Below the pieces are notes generated by a model, which ran no database searches, was not told where the DNA came from, and was given only the letters and a program-made list of their open reading frames with translations. Shown here piece by piece: positions 31,563 to 44,992 of a stretch of DNA of 64,000 bases. Source of the stretch: Salvelinus alpinus (lineage: Eukaryota; Chordata; Actinopteri; Salmoniformes; Salmonidae); assembly GCF_045679555.1 (NCBI RefSeq), contig NC_092091.1:18908072-18972071 (forward strand), in the 5' to 3' direction. The position numbers and the translations under genes are program-made. How positions within the stretch are numbered: the stretch's first letter is position 1; the number at the start of each line of letters is the position of its first letter.

Positions 31563-33657
31563 TCAGTGTTGCCCCCACGTACAACAGTGTTTTTATGTTA
31601 ACCCTGTGCAGGGAAAATGTTTTCTGCTTTTAGCCAACCAAATGACAGACCTTGCTCCATAACATGACATCACAGTCTGTGCCAGATTCCCCCAAAATAA
31701 TGCCTAGTAGTGAAGTCAAAATACTAGTTTTTTGACTTCGATATTGATACCATGTTTAGTATCACGATACGCAATAGCATCACAATACTCGATATCAAAA
31801 CGACACCACAGCAAAAAAATGTTTTATATTAACCAAATTCACAACGACACTTCCTCCATACAGATAATCTCAGTTACTGCTCTGTTCAATCAGTTACTGC
31901 TCTGTACCTACCTAACTACATAACAACATAATGGTAATCATTTATTGGAATGGTCAATTTATAGTGATAAACTGGGCAAATCAAGATGTAGCCTAGGCCT
32001 ATTCACAATACAGGTGAATGCATATTCAATAGGAGTGTGTGCATGCATTGTGCTATTGAGCTTGTTTTGGCTGAATTCATGGGGCTGCAGATGACAAACA
32101 ATCTGTTTCCCTTCCATTTGGGAGTTATTTTATTGTACTAATCAACAGCATTTGCATCGAAGTAGCTTATTTTATGAAAGTGTGCACTCTGTCTTTAACT
32201 AGTAATGACATCATTCACAATGCATGAGGGGTGCTGCCTTATTCACACAGTCAGTCAGTTCGCTTTGGCTAATGGAAAGACAGATTATGTGAAGGAATAA
32301 AGTTTTTGGTCGCAATCAACTATGATATTGGCATATTTTGCATTATGGTTTGCACAAACAAAGTATAGGGTAGTAAATTGATGTTAGCTTCAGCTACAAG
32401 CTAACCTACCAAGGAAAGTTACAAAGCTGGAAGCTACTGGTATCTTCTTGCGTCGTAAAGTGTTCTAGACTGTATAGACATTGTTTTGCAAACAGTAATT
32501 AAGTTTCAACATGCCATGACGCATTATTCAAGCGTGTTAACTTCTGTGCCGCATGAGTGGGGAGCTAACATGATGCAGCCCAGACTCCCAGTGCAGGCTG
32601 TGGGGAGCTAACATGATGCATTCTAGACTCCCAGTGCAGGCTGTGGGGAGCTAACATGATGCAGCCCAGACTCCCAGTGCAGGCTGTGGGGAGCTAACAT
32701 GATGCATTCTAGACTCCCAGTGCAGGCTGTGGGGAGCTAACATGATGCATTCTAGACTCCCAGTGCAGGCTGTGGGGAGCTAACATGATGCATTCTAGAC
32801 TCCCAGTGCAGGCTGTGGGGAGCTAACATGATGCATTCTAGACTCCCAGTGCAGGCTGTGGGGAGCTAACATGATGCATTCTAGACTCCCAGTGCAGGCT
32901 GTGGGGAGCTAACATGATGCATTCTAGACTCCCAGTGCAGGCTGTGGGGAGCTAACATGATGCATTCTAGACTCCCAGTGCAGGCTGTGGGGAGCTAACA
33001 TGATGCATTCTAGACTCCCAGTGCAGGCTGTGGGGAGCTAACATGATGCATTCTAGACTCCCAGTGCAGGCTGTGGGGAGCTAACATGATGCATTCTAGA
33101 CTCCCAGTGCAGGCTGTGGGGAGCTAACATGATGCATTCTAGACTCCCAGTGCAGGCTGTGGGGAGCTAACATGATGCATTCTAGACTCCCAGTGCAGGC
33201 TGTGGGGAGCTAACATGATGCATTCTAGACTCCCAGTGCAGGCTGTGGGGAGCTAACATGATGCATTCTAGACTCCCAGTGCAGGCTGTGGTAGACTCCC
33301 AGTGCAGGCTGTGGGGAGCTAACATGATGCATTCTAGACTCCCAGTGCAGGCTGTGGGGAGCTAACATGATGCAGCCCAGACTCCCAGTGCAGGCTGTGG
33401 TAGACTCCCAGTGCAGGCTGTGGGGAGCTAACATGATGCATTCTAGACTCCCAGTGCAGGCTAGCAATGAGTAAGTGCCAAAGTGGAGCAGGCACCTTGC
33501 GCTATAAAGGGGACATTGGCTGCACTGATAGACAGAGTTGATCCATGAGACACATTTGACACAAGTACCGAAAGTGACAAACATTCTGGTACCGAACTGT
33601 TTTTCACGTTCTAGAATCAAAAGAAGTACAGACGTTTCGGTATATCGTGCAACACTG
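31563..33657. mobile_element. Candidate non-autonomous DNA element enclosing a minisatellite
   Basis: CAGTGTTG at 31563 and CAACACTG at 33650-33657 are inverted 8-mers. The right end (CGGTATATCGTGCAACACTG) and the 31730-31800 block (ACGATACGCAATAGCATCAC) resemble CGATA-rich ends that I recall from fish hAT-like repeats. No matching 8-bp flanks were found, so the left boundary is uncertain. The interior contains the 43-bp array and no transposase. Confidence 0.35.
32557..33462 (+). repeat. 43-bp minisatellite, 20 full units plus two 23-bp short units
   Basis: The unit runs GTGGGGAGCTAACATGATGC + ATTCTAGACTCCCAGTGCAG + GCT. Units start every 43 bp from 32557 to 33245, then a 23-bp short unit (33288-33310), two full units, another short unit (33397-33419) and a last full unit. 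Most units read GCATTCTAG. The variant GCAGCCCAG occurs in units starting 32557, 32643 and 33354, that is, toward the edges. Units are otherwise nearly identical, implying recent homogenisation. Unit length is not a multiple of three. Confidence 0.95.
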
Positions 33658-34227
33658 TCTGGGCCTAAATATTTACACGGACACACAGCATATACTTGCA
33701 TGCAGTCACACACTCACACACAGTGCGACACACAAACGCAGTACTAGTTGTCTTTGTAGTCCTTGCCGTGCGGTGCGGTTGGCCTTCTCCATGCAGTAGC
33801 TATGTCTCTGCTACGTCTTGTCTCATCTGCTCCCATGTCATTGATCTTTCAGCTCAGACCTTTAATTACACTCATTAGAGAGGAGGGCTGAGGCTGGGGT
33901 TAGAGAACCTTATTACTGAGAACTCGTCTTTCCTTTCCCCACGCCTGCCCGCTTCTGTTGTTTCTGCTGCTACCTCTCTCTGAAAACAAACAGCGTATGC
34001 CCCAGCAGTTACAATGTTTTCACAAATACACTACCAAGTTGGATTCCCAAATCACAAACCTCCAATTCATTTTTTCTCCACCCCTTTTTCATTTGGCTAA
34101 GGGAGAAAGTAAGGGCTGTTCCAATAACAGATTGAAGCAAAGTGGGCTGTGAAGGACATGTCTGGCGACTGTTGTGATTGGTGGAATGGTACAGAATTAA
34201 CTGCTACTGACCTGAACAGAGGAAGTA
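33658..34227. other. No gene seen
   Basis: A short CACACA-rich tract at 33700-33730; the rest looks single-copy. Confidence 0.4.
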
Positions 34228-35630
34228 CCTAAACTCAGCAAAAAAAGAAACGACCCTGTCTTTCAAAGATAATTCGTAAAAATCCAAATAACTTCACAGA
34301 TCTTCATTATAAAGGGTTTAAACACTGTTTCCCATGCTTGTTCAATGAACCATAAACAATTAATGAACATGCACCTCTGGAACGGTCGTTAAGACACTAA
34401 TAGCTTACAGACGGTAGGCAAATAAGGTCACAGTTATGAAAATGTAGGACACTAAAGAGGCCTTTCTACTTACTCCGAAGAACACCAAAAGAAAGATGCC
34501 CAGGGTGGATGCTCATCTGCGTGAACGTGCCTAAGGCATGCTGCAAGGAGGCATGAGGACTGCAGATGTGGCCAGGGCAACAAATTTCAATATCCGTACT
34601 GTGAGACGCCTATGACAACGCTACTGGGAGACAGGATGGACAGCTGATCACCCTCGCAGTGGCAGACCACGTGTAACAACACCTGCACAGGATCGGTACA
34701 TCCGAACATCACACCTGCGAGACAGGTACAGGATGGCAACAACATCTGCCCGAGTTACACCAGGAACGCACAATCCCTCCATCAGTGCTCAGACTGCCCG
34801 CAATAGGCTGAGAGAGGCTGGACTGAGGGCTTGTAGGCCTGTTGTAAAGCAGGTCCTCACCAGACAACACCGGCAACAACGTCGCTTATGGGCACAAACC
34901 CACCGTCGCTGGACCAGACAGGACTGGCAAAAAGTGCTCTTCACTGACGAGTCGCGGTTTTGTCTCACCAGGGGTGATGGTCGGATGTGGAGGGTCCGTC
35001 ATGGTCTGGGGCGGTGTGTCACAGCATCATCGGACTGAGCTTGTTGTCATTGCAGACAATCTCAACGCTGTGCGTTACAGGGAAGACATTCTCCTCTCTC
35101 ATGTGGTGCCCTTCCTGCAGGCTCATCCTGACATGACCCTCCATCATGACAATGCCACCAGCCATACTGCTCATTCTGTGAGTGATTTCCTGCAAGACAG
35201 GAATGTCAGTGTTCAGCCATGGCCAGCAAAGAGCCCGGATCTCAATCCCATTGAGCATGTCTGGGACCTGTTGGATCGGAGGGTGAGGGCTAGGGCCATT
35301 CCCTCACAGAAATGTCCGGGAACTTGCAGGTGCCTTGGTGGAAGAGTGGGGTAACATCTCACAGCAAGAACTGGCATATCTGGTGCAGTCCACGAGGAGG
35401 GGATGCACTGCAGTACTTAATGCAGTACTTAACACCAGATACTGACTGTTACTTTTGATTTAGACCCTCCCTTTGTTCAGGGTCACATTATTCAATTTCT
35501 GTTAGTCACATGTCTGTGGAACTTGTTCAGTTTATGTCTCAGTTGTTGAATCTTGTTATGTTCATACAAATATTTACACATGTTAAGTTTGCTGAAAATA
35601 AACGCAGTTGACAGTAAGAGGACGTTTCTT
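34228..35630 (+). mobile_element. Tc1-C type transposon, right end truncated
   Basis: The left end CTAAACTCAGCAAAAAAAG begins just after TA (34226-34227). The matching right end would contain the reverse complement, but the sequence stops matching after GAGGACGTTTCTT (35629) and runs into ATATACCACT. A transposase remnant lies inside on the plus strand. Confidence 0.8.
34496..35445 (+). pseudogene. Tc1-C transposase, two early stops and an internal deletion
   Basis: The ATG at 34496 gives MPRVDAHLRERA followed by TAA (34532-34534). The same frame continues to a TGA at 34613-34615 after NIRTVRRL, and then on through GRPRVTTPAQDRYIRTSHLR and WQKVLFTDESRFCL (first catalytic Asp). Just after RGDGR a deletion of roughly 90 bp plus a frameshift joins it to GGSVMVWGGVSQHHRTELVV in another frame. 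The later blocks LHHDNATSHTA and [18 protein letters not shown] are intact. The C terminus is altered by a repeated GCAGTACTTAAT near 35411, with TGA at 35443-35445. This is a more divergent transposase lineage than the others here (TDES in place of SDET). Confidence 0.88.
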
Positions 35631-37320
35631 ATATACCACTTTGAAGGTTCCATCAAGACTTCTATAGATGGGACTGAATTACTTTCTCTGTCCTTGAATT
35701 TCTATGGGCTTGTTGCTGTTTGCCTGTCTAGGTGCTATGGGGACACTGACTTTCACTGACAGGTCCTTTCTCTCTCTACCACTCTCTTTTGTTGGGCCAT
35801 CCCTTCCGTGACTTTTATTAGCCAGTGGTTTTCTGGGCCGTTCAGTTTCACTTCCCTGTCTGAGAGCTGTCTGAACGTCATCACACATTCCTCTAAGTTT
35901 AATGGTTAATTACACATATGGAATTTGTTTATGGGCCGTAATGGAAAAACACACTGTCTCACTCCATTGGGCCGATCTTATTTCGGTGTCGGTCCCTTCA
36001 CTTTTTCTTTTTATTCAAACCAGAACGCAAAACGTTTTCACTCAACAGTGAAGTATGTTTAACCAGTGCATCTGTGCCATATGTCATGTCTATGAAATGT
36101 AAAGCAAACAAATCTGAAGCCTTCTGATTATCATCAGTATGATGACTGGGTGCTTTTTCGCCTATGTGAAACATCTGATCAGAAGGGATAAAAGCTGGGA
36201 TCTATGTAAACCCACACCCACGTCCCATATCCCTTTGAGTTTGTGCCATTTGTTACCTGACATTACAATACAGTGACGTGTACAGATTGGTTACTGTGTA
36301 AGTGACTAGTACTTAAAAGGGCTATGGTGTGATTGGAGGGTCTCCTTATAGCATATGCCAGGCAGCAGGCGGTGGGTTATGTGGGTCAGAAGTGGCTTAA
36401 GCCTTTGAAAAAGGGATGTGGTCTGAAACACTTCCTGTCAGTCTGGCCTTGGCCGTTCCTTTAGTCAGGAAGTGTAATAGTTATAAGTGCCGTCATGATG
36501 CAGTGTGACGGGTGTTTAAAGGGCTCTGGGTGAAAGTGGACTCTTGTAGCCTATTCCCTCCTCAAACTGACCTGCTGACCTTGTCTATGTCTCAAATCAA
36601 TCAATCCACGATTATAGAGCTGAGCAACCAATCCAATGCTAACATTGCTAACGGGACATGAGCTGTATTTGTTGGGCATAATCCCCAGACCCCCCCATGG
36701 AGGGCAGACAAATAAAAATCCCATTTCCTCTTTTTCATCTGTGGTATTAATAGCAGTGGGGTGTGTTGTCTGAGGAGTGCCAGTGAAACGACGTCTGTGG
36801 GCAGGCAGTTAACTCAGGGAGAGGAGAGCCCAGCCTGGCCCAGTGTGGGTGAACTAACTATCACCTCCTGTATGCTCATCACCCAGCCAGGCAGATCGAT
36901 GCTGTGTTTGCTCTGTCTTGTCTATGTGCAAGCTCACACTCCCACTGCCTCTAGAAAATAAGCCCAAGTTTGAACACATCCCATCCTCTTCCCCTGTCTT
37001 CACTGATAAACACAAGCAAGCACACACAGGTAAACACACACTCAATAAATACAAGCACACACACATACACTCCCTCCCACCCTCTCCATCCAGCCTAAGG
37101 GAAGGAGGCAGCCAAGCCATGGATCCATGAATTCCTCATAACGCAATCTGTCGGCTGATCAATAATTCAATTCTGTCTGTGAGCAAGCATGTCTGGATCC
37201 AATCTCACCTGCACCTCCCCTCGGCCTCCTCTTAACAAGGTGGGCATTCTGTCCTTGAGCTGAGTTGGGCTTAGCAGTGTATGTGTGTGTCCACTGGTCA
37301 GTGTGTGTCCACTGGTCAGT
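35631..37320. other. No gene identified
   Basis: 1.7 kb of non-repetitive sequence with short frames only (for example 36761-36961 and 36854-37120), none showing a domain. A CACACA-rich patch lies at 37010-37075. Confidence 0.45.
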
Positions 37321-37324
37321 GTGT

Positions 37325-37478
37325 ATGTGTAGGTAGCTTAGCCAGTAACCAAAAGGTCGCTGGTTCAAATCCCTGAGCCGACTGAGTGAAAAATCTGTCG
37401 ACATACCCTTGTGCAAGGCACTTAACTCTAATTGCTCCTGTAAGTCGCTCTGGATAAGAGTGTCTGACTAAAATGTGT
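37325..37478 (+). mobile_element. tRNA-derived SINE with CTCTGGATAAGAG tail
   Basis: AGCCAGTAACCAAAAGGTCG then CTGGTTCAAATCC (B-box-like) starts the element; GAAAAATCTGTCGACATACC forms the body. The tail TAAGTCGCTCTGGATAAGAG is the typical 3' end of a fish tRNA-SINE family. It shares head and body with the SINE at 7446 but has a different tail. Confidence 0.82.
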
Positions 37479-37510
37479 GTCAGTGTCCATGGCTGTGTGT
37501 GTATGAATGT

Positions 37511-37858
37511 GTGTCCACGGCGGCGTGTGTGTGTGTGTCCACGGCGGCGTGTGTGTGTGTGTCCACGGCGGAGTTTGTGTGTGTGTCCACGGCGGCGTGT
37601 GTGTGTGTGTCCACGGCGGAGTTTGTGTGTGTGTCCACGGCGGAGTTTGTGTGTGTGTCCACGGCGGAGTGTGTGTCCACGGCGGAGTTTGTGTGTGTGT
37701 CCACGGCGGAGTTTGTGTGTGTGTCCACGGCGGAGTTTGTGTGTGTGTCCACGGCGGAGTTTGTGTGTGTGTCCACGGCGGAGTTTGTGTGTGTGTCCAC
37801 GGCGGAGTGTGTGTGTGTGTCCACGGCGGAGTGTGTGTGTGTGTGTCCACAGCAGTGT
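37511..37858 (+). repeat. 24-bp minisatellite (CCACGGCGGAGTTTGTGTGTGTGT)n
   Basis: Fourteen CCACGGCGG units plus one degenerate CCACAGCAG unit, mostly at 24-bp spacing with one 16-bp unit. Third-last base pairs vary (GAGTTT versus GCGTGT). Because 24 is a multiple of three, all frames without a stop stay open. That explains several 110-180 codon frames on both strands that are not genes. Confidence 0.95.
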
Positions 37859-37860
37859 GT

Positions 37861-39104
37861 GCATGATGTCTCTTCCTCCAGGCGGTTGGGGGATCTCGGT
37901 GTGGAGCCTGTGTGTAGGGGCAGCGGCTAAGTCCTCTGATTAGCAGGGCCCAGGCAGGCAGAGTGGGGGGAGTAGGAGGGGGAAGCTGGGTTTAGTTGGG
38001 GCTCACCACACCGGTCCATTCATCCCTTTCCAGCCCATGCCTCAGGGCAGCGCTACCACACAGCATCTAACCAGTTACAGTCAGGGTTCCAGTCATCGGA
38101 TACAGATGTTTTTCAATGTCCTCTACTTTCTCTCTCTCTCCCAATATCCCACTCTCCTCTCTCTCCCCTGCTCCTTTCCATACTACTCACGCCCTAATCT
38201 CGCCCACCAGCCCGCTCTCTCTGTCGAGACGTCTGGTTTCACAGCACCTCAGAGTGGGACTTGAATGGCAGTCTATGGCAGGAGCGGCCAAAACAGCCGG
38301 CAGTTTTAATTGGCTGATCTCTGTCCATCAGCATCTAGCATCTCCCCCTCTTTGTGGATTTCAGTGCACGAGCATCGCAAGTAATGGGCCAAATAAGGAA
38401 ATGAGTTTGGGAATGTAAGAAATAGTTTTCATATATAAACTTTATATGCCTGAGTTCAGAATCAATTGGGATCTCCAAAAACAATATGGTCGCTGTGATA
38501 GAGTGGCTATTTTCGCAATTTTTTAAAAGTCCCATTTAATACAGCTGGAGCAAGCTTGATCCCTCTCCCGCCTCGATTTTAACCACACCCCTTTCAAGTC
38601 CCACTTTGAGGCATAGTGTTACCAGGCTCTTTGCGCCAGCAATTCGAGCCTGGGGTCGAGGTTACACGTGCCCTAATCAGCTGTCAACTACCAGACCTCT
38701 TTTTATCCCCCTCAGTGGCTTATCAAAAGATACACTAAGTTTCACTCCAACTGTAAGTCTTGCTCCTACACTGCCCGGTCTGCTAGCAGTCTACTTCCTT
38801 GTTTGTGACTCTCTTTCAGGATGTTATCAAAGGCCTTGAGATGACCAGGATCCCTAGCCCACTTCCAGCCAAGGAGAAACCTGGAGACATGACAGGGTAC
38901 TTCAGAAGGCTGGATTGTGGCTTTAGACTGGACAGTCTCCTCTTGTTCCCCTCACCGGGTTCTGTACTCTGTCCCCTGTGTGTCTCTCGCTTTAAAACCC
39001 CCAGCTTCTTGATAAAACAATGGCAGTAAACTTCTCTTCCTACTGATAACCACACTTTATCTAAAAGTAGGTAGCACTCTCATTCTATTCACCCTCTCTC
39101 TCTC
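37861..39104. other. No gene identified
   Basis: GC-richer 37900-38350 and CT-rich runs. The open frames at 38037-38418 are low-complexity Ser/Pro-rich and overlap each other, with no recognisable domain. Confidence 0.4.
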
Positions 39105-39141
39105 AATTCAATTCAAGGGCTTTATTGGCAGGGGAAACATA

Positions 39142-40746
<1,605 letters not shown>

Positions 40747-41147
40747 TATGTTAACATTGCCAAAGCAAGTGAAGTAGATAATAAGCAAAAGTGAAATAAA
40801 CAATAGAAATGAACAGTAACAGTATCTCTCTTTCTGTCCTGAAATGCGAGGAGGCTGTATTGTGTGAAATCAGTAGCGGTGAGCTGTTTTTTTTTCTCTG
40901 TTTTCCCGGCCGGGCCCAGTGGAGAGGAGTGATTGCAGTGGGGCTGCCTTGCTGCCTGGTGTTTATCTGCTGACTGTCATTTCCATTAAGCATGCTGTCT
41001 TCACCAGCCTGTCTCCCCTCTCCTCTCCTGGCCGTGCCTGGGCTCAGCTCTGCTCTCACAGAAATGCTTGCCCACAACTACAGGGGAGATTTCAGAGGAG
41101 GATTTTGGTCATTCCTGTGGCTTATTTTCCTCAGATGTTCTTTTTTT

Positions 41148-41400
41148 TTTGTGTGTGTGGAAGTTGTGGTATTGTTTTTGTTGAGCGAGTGTGTGGAAGT
41201 TGTGTTTTTGTTGAGCGAGGTTGTGGTATTTTTGTTGAGTGAGATTGTGGTATTGTGTTTTTGTTGAGTGTGTGGAAGTTGTGGTATTGTGTTTTTGTTG
41301 AGTGTGGAAGTTGTGGTATTGTGTTTTTGTTGAGTGTGTGGAAGTTGTGGTATTGTGTTTTTGTTGAGTGTGTGGAAGTTGTGGTATTGTCTCTGTTGGT
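41148..41400 (+). repeat. 34-bp-type minisatellite
   Basis: Irregular units of GTGTGGAAGTTGTGGTATTG + TGTTTTTGTTGAGT, about seven copies with internal deletions in the left half. Confidence 0.9.
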
Positions 41401-42914
41401 GTAACTAGAGCCTACATTCAACTCTTCCCTCTCCTTTGTGGGACATGTTTCCTCTTGCTCAATCAATTACAAATGATTGAAATTTTCTACAAAAAGCAAA
41501 TTAAGGATAATCTTGTATGCAAATTAGGTTCATGTGGTTTTGTTTTGTTCTCACATTTTGTTAATCTTCCCTGGACAGTATATCAGTGCCTAAAATACAG
41601 GTTCACAGGAATAGTAGTGTCTGTTTTATAAGCGTAGCAACAGCCTTCTAAAGGGCACTGCAGTGCCTCCAGTTTTCAAGGTCTGTTTAGTGGAATAATT
41701 AGCTCTTTAATTAACAAAATCAGTTTAGAATATTAGAACCTCTTTATCTGCAGTCATGTCACACACAAAAATACAATTATGACTGATTGTGGGCTGCTAT
41801 TGTCAACTTGCTCATAATCATTTGTTACTTTTGGCTTATAAATCATGCTATTTTCCCCATTAGCCCTCCCCCAACACAATACATACCCCTTCTCATTCCC
41901 CCATGTTACTGTTTTTATTAATGAGTGGCGTTGAGACCCACAGCATGGGTTTGGAGTGCTACTGGTGTATTGAGCAGCCTGTTCCTGGTCTGTGTTGCTG
42001 TGAAAGAGCCCCAGGGGCTTCATATCAGTCTCTAGTCCCTCTCATCTCATCCCAGTCCAGACACACTCTGACTGACTCTGGAATGACAAACATCTCCATG
42101 GCGCTCGCTCAAACCTGAGTAGGCCCTGGCATCTAAACACACACACACTCGGCTCTCATGTGTATCCCAGAGTGTGGGCTGTAGTAATGATACGGTTCTT
42201 CTGGCCCTCTCTCTCTTCTCTCAGCAGAGTTTAGAGGCGTTAGATCCGTTTCACAGCCCTGTGTGTGACAGAGAGAGAGAGCTCTTACCTGAAGGTGTGC
42301 AATCAACCCACAGTGGGAGACACTGTGATCTCATAGTGCCACAAGCAGAATCCCTCTTCATTTGAAAAAGGATTAGCTTGTGTTTGCTGTTTTCTTTTAG
42401 CTCCATCTCATACCAGCCTGACTTTAGAATGTTATAGAACAATCATGATGTTTTCATGTCCTATCTTTGGGAGAATTACTCACCCTCTCCAACATTCTGG
42501 AACTGGCGTCTGGTTAGATGCCAATTATTATTGCATTGTTTACATTGGTTGTCCAGAGTGGGAAAGGTTGCAGAGGAACCAATTACAGAGGTAGGCTTGC
42601 TCACAGAGCGTAGCGCGGCCGGCGGTTTGATGGCTATTGACTGAGCTATAGTCACAGCTTGGTTGTTATTGTTGGTGCGGGGCGACTCTTGGCATGTGCC
42701 ATAAGGCCAGCACGGTTGGTTGTCCTCCCAAACCGGTTGAAGGCTGTTCAGAGCAGGCAGAGGGTGGGAACTGATGCTCCATACAGAAACACTGACAGCC
42801 GGGGAGTTACAAGCCACGAGACTCTCGCAATACAACCTATGAAAAAAAAATCGGACTTAATGCCCAATGTGAACATTTTCACAATTTGTATGGTAATCAG
42901 TGTAAATTATATTT
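41401..42914. other. No gene identified
   Basis: Non-repetitive; short frames only. A CACACACA tract lies at 42138-42148. Confidence 0.4.
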
Positions 42915-42922
42915 ATCTTAAT

Positions 42923-44488
42923 TAGGGCTGACCCATTTAGTCGACTGGTCGATTGTTCGGCTGTTGGCCGACCAATTTTTTGTTGTTGTTGAGCAGTGGC
43001 AAATATATAAAAATGTATGTCTGATTTGACGCCTGTCTCAGTGGACTAATACATTTTTTGGCCACGGGGAAGGCACACCAGTATCACGTTTACCTTTAAT
43101 TTCCATAGTTTCTAATCTACAATGTTTGTTTGGTTACGGTAATTTCTGTTAATGAATTGAATATATTATTATTCCAGTCTTTAACAGTTGTCACTGTAGG
43201 AGTGGACTTGTTGTTTACAGAGCGCACAACCCAGGCTACACTTGTGAGAAAAAAGTGATGGTTTATTTCATTCCATTTATGAGTTGTCAATTTATTCATT
43301 TTGTTTGGAGCGCTCCTGTCAATCTTGATTAAGGACACGCACCTGATTTAAGCATAGAAGTAGCACTAGGCTAACTGATCTGCTCACAAATGTAGGCCTA
43401 TACATGTGCCCATTTGGGGATCTGATACTATTTCAGACTGTCAACTCACCATCACTGTGGCGCTTCTCAAAGTCATTTTTTCTTTGCCTCAAAGAGCAAG
43501 TAAACAAAGTCTGTTTTTACATCATTTCAGAATGACAATAGTTCCTCAATGTAGCCTATTTGAAAAATCTTTCCAGCTCTCTCCCTTTCGATAACCACTC
43601 AGCATGAAAGGGGGAAAAAAATGTCATGCTCTGATCCGGTGGAAATGACATAAAATAGGCCTACATGATTACTTCTTATCCCTTGCGCAAATTGCCTACA
43701 GCTGTGTATGTTTGTCAGGAGCTCACTGGCTCAGGAAACTCTGGGGGCAAAGAATATTTTATACAATGTTGCAAGTTTGCAAGCACCAGCTTTGGGCTGG
43801 ACCAAGTTAATAGTTGATACAATGTTTATCAAGTTACTTGCAGACAGGCCATGCTTAACCAATGTGATTTTATAGGATATTTATTTGTATCAGGATATTT
43901 TCTACCTGCAGGCTGCAATGTTTTTATTTGTTGGCTTTATGTAGGCTATTTTTACAATGGCAAAAGAAGTTACTTTTAGATTTGTCATTTTCGTTTAGAT
44001 AGAATTTTGATTAACCACATGACATTAATTTTGAGGTATGAAGACTTTATTATAAATTATATTAAACTGTTCCATGAAAATGTGCATATGAAAATCATAA
44101 ATTACACGCAGATCTGTAGAAATGGTACGATATCTTGGCACTCCAAATGGAAAAGGTTGCCAACCGCTGGTGTAGCCTATTACTGGCAACGGGAGGAGGG
44201 GGGTCGGGTCGGGAACAGGTTTGTTTCTTCTGGTTAGGCTATATTGATCTCTGGCTCCCTCTTTAGTAATTTGTGTGTCTTCATTTTTAAATCGCAGTGC
44301 TTAAAGCATCAGACAAGCTCAGTAAACCTACATTTAGGGTGTGTTTATATATGGAGAAATGCCTGTTGAAAAATGTCGCCCAATCAGATAAATGGAAAAA
44401 TACCTGTTTAAAAATATTGACCAATAATTGGTAGAAAGAACAGACGACTCTCGGTCGACCAAGATTGTTGTTATTGGGGACAACCCTA
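42923..44488. mobile_element. Non-autonomous hAT element, 1566 bp, perfect 8-bp target duplication
   Basis: The left end TAGGGCTGACCCATTTAGTC and the right end (reverse complement) TAGGGTTGTCCCCAATAACA share the TAGGGYTGWCCC terminus. ATCTTAAT occurs at 42915-42922 and again at 44489-44496. GTCGACTGGTCGA near the left end and GGTCGACC near the right end give further inverted similarity. No transposase frame is present. Termini and 8-bp duplications are diagnostic of the hAT superfamily. Confidence 0.88.
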
Positions 44489-44496
44489 ATCTTAAT

Positions 44497-44771
44497 GTGA
44501 TAAACCGTCTATTGGGATCTGAATAATCAAATTAATCTTGGAACATAAGGATAGTTGTCCTGTGGTATGAGTTATGACTAGAAATTATAACTCCAACACA
44601 CTAGTGATCTTGATGCTCCACAAACCCTATTTAACCAATGTTTTGCTCTCATTAGACCTTCATAAGGGTTTTTCCAGAGTTGTGAAGGTTCCTTCTCCCT
44701 GTCTGAGGAGAATCAGTGTCCCAATGTCACTGATCATGTGACTGAGTCCTATAGATGATGTGGATTTTAAC
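44497..44771. other. No gene seen
   Basis: Short single-copy gap between the hAT element and the LINE tail. Confidence 0.4.
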
Positions 44772-44868
44772 TCTGCATTGTTGGGAGGGGCTCGTAAGCA
44801 AGCATTTCACGGTAAAGTCTACACCAGTTGTATTCGCCACATGTGACGAATAAAAATAGATTTGATGT
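44772..44868 (+). mobile_element. LINE 3' tail, severely 5'-truncated
   Basis: GCAAGCATTTCACGGTAAAG then TCTACACCAGTTGTATTCG and a GACGAATAAAAATAGATTTGAT end. Same tail as 28711-28817. A typical dead-on-arrival LINE copy. Confidence 0.75.
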
Positions 44869-44992
44869 GGTTAGGGACCATTAGTCAGTGATCTCTGTCT
44901 GTTTACTTTACTGTGCTGGGAGTTCTGATGGCGCAAGGCAAGTGTTCATTGAAGTAGGTTTTCTTGTCCTTGAGTATTAACCAACCCACATA

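Noticed and set aside
32557..33462. CRISPR-like repeat array
   Set aside because: Units are contiguous without unique spacers and the genome is vertebrate. The same applies to the arrays at 37511, 41148, 48672 and 62266.
33225..33713. 162-codon minus-strand frame with repeated LHWES/CTGS blocks
   Set aside because: The repeats are the 43-bp minisatellite read through different phases at its irregular end; no start context or domain.
37473..37943. Several 110-180 codon open frames on both strands
   Set aside because: All lie in the 24-bp tandem array; a period divisible by three keeps frames open. No non-repeat protein sequence.
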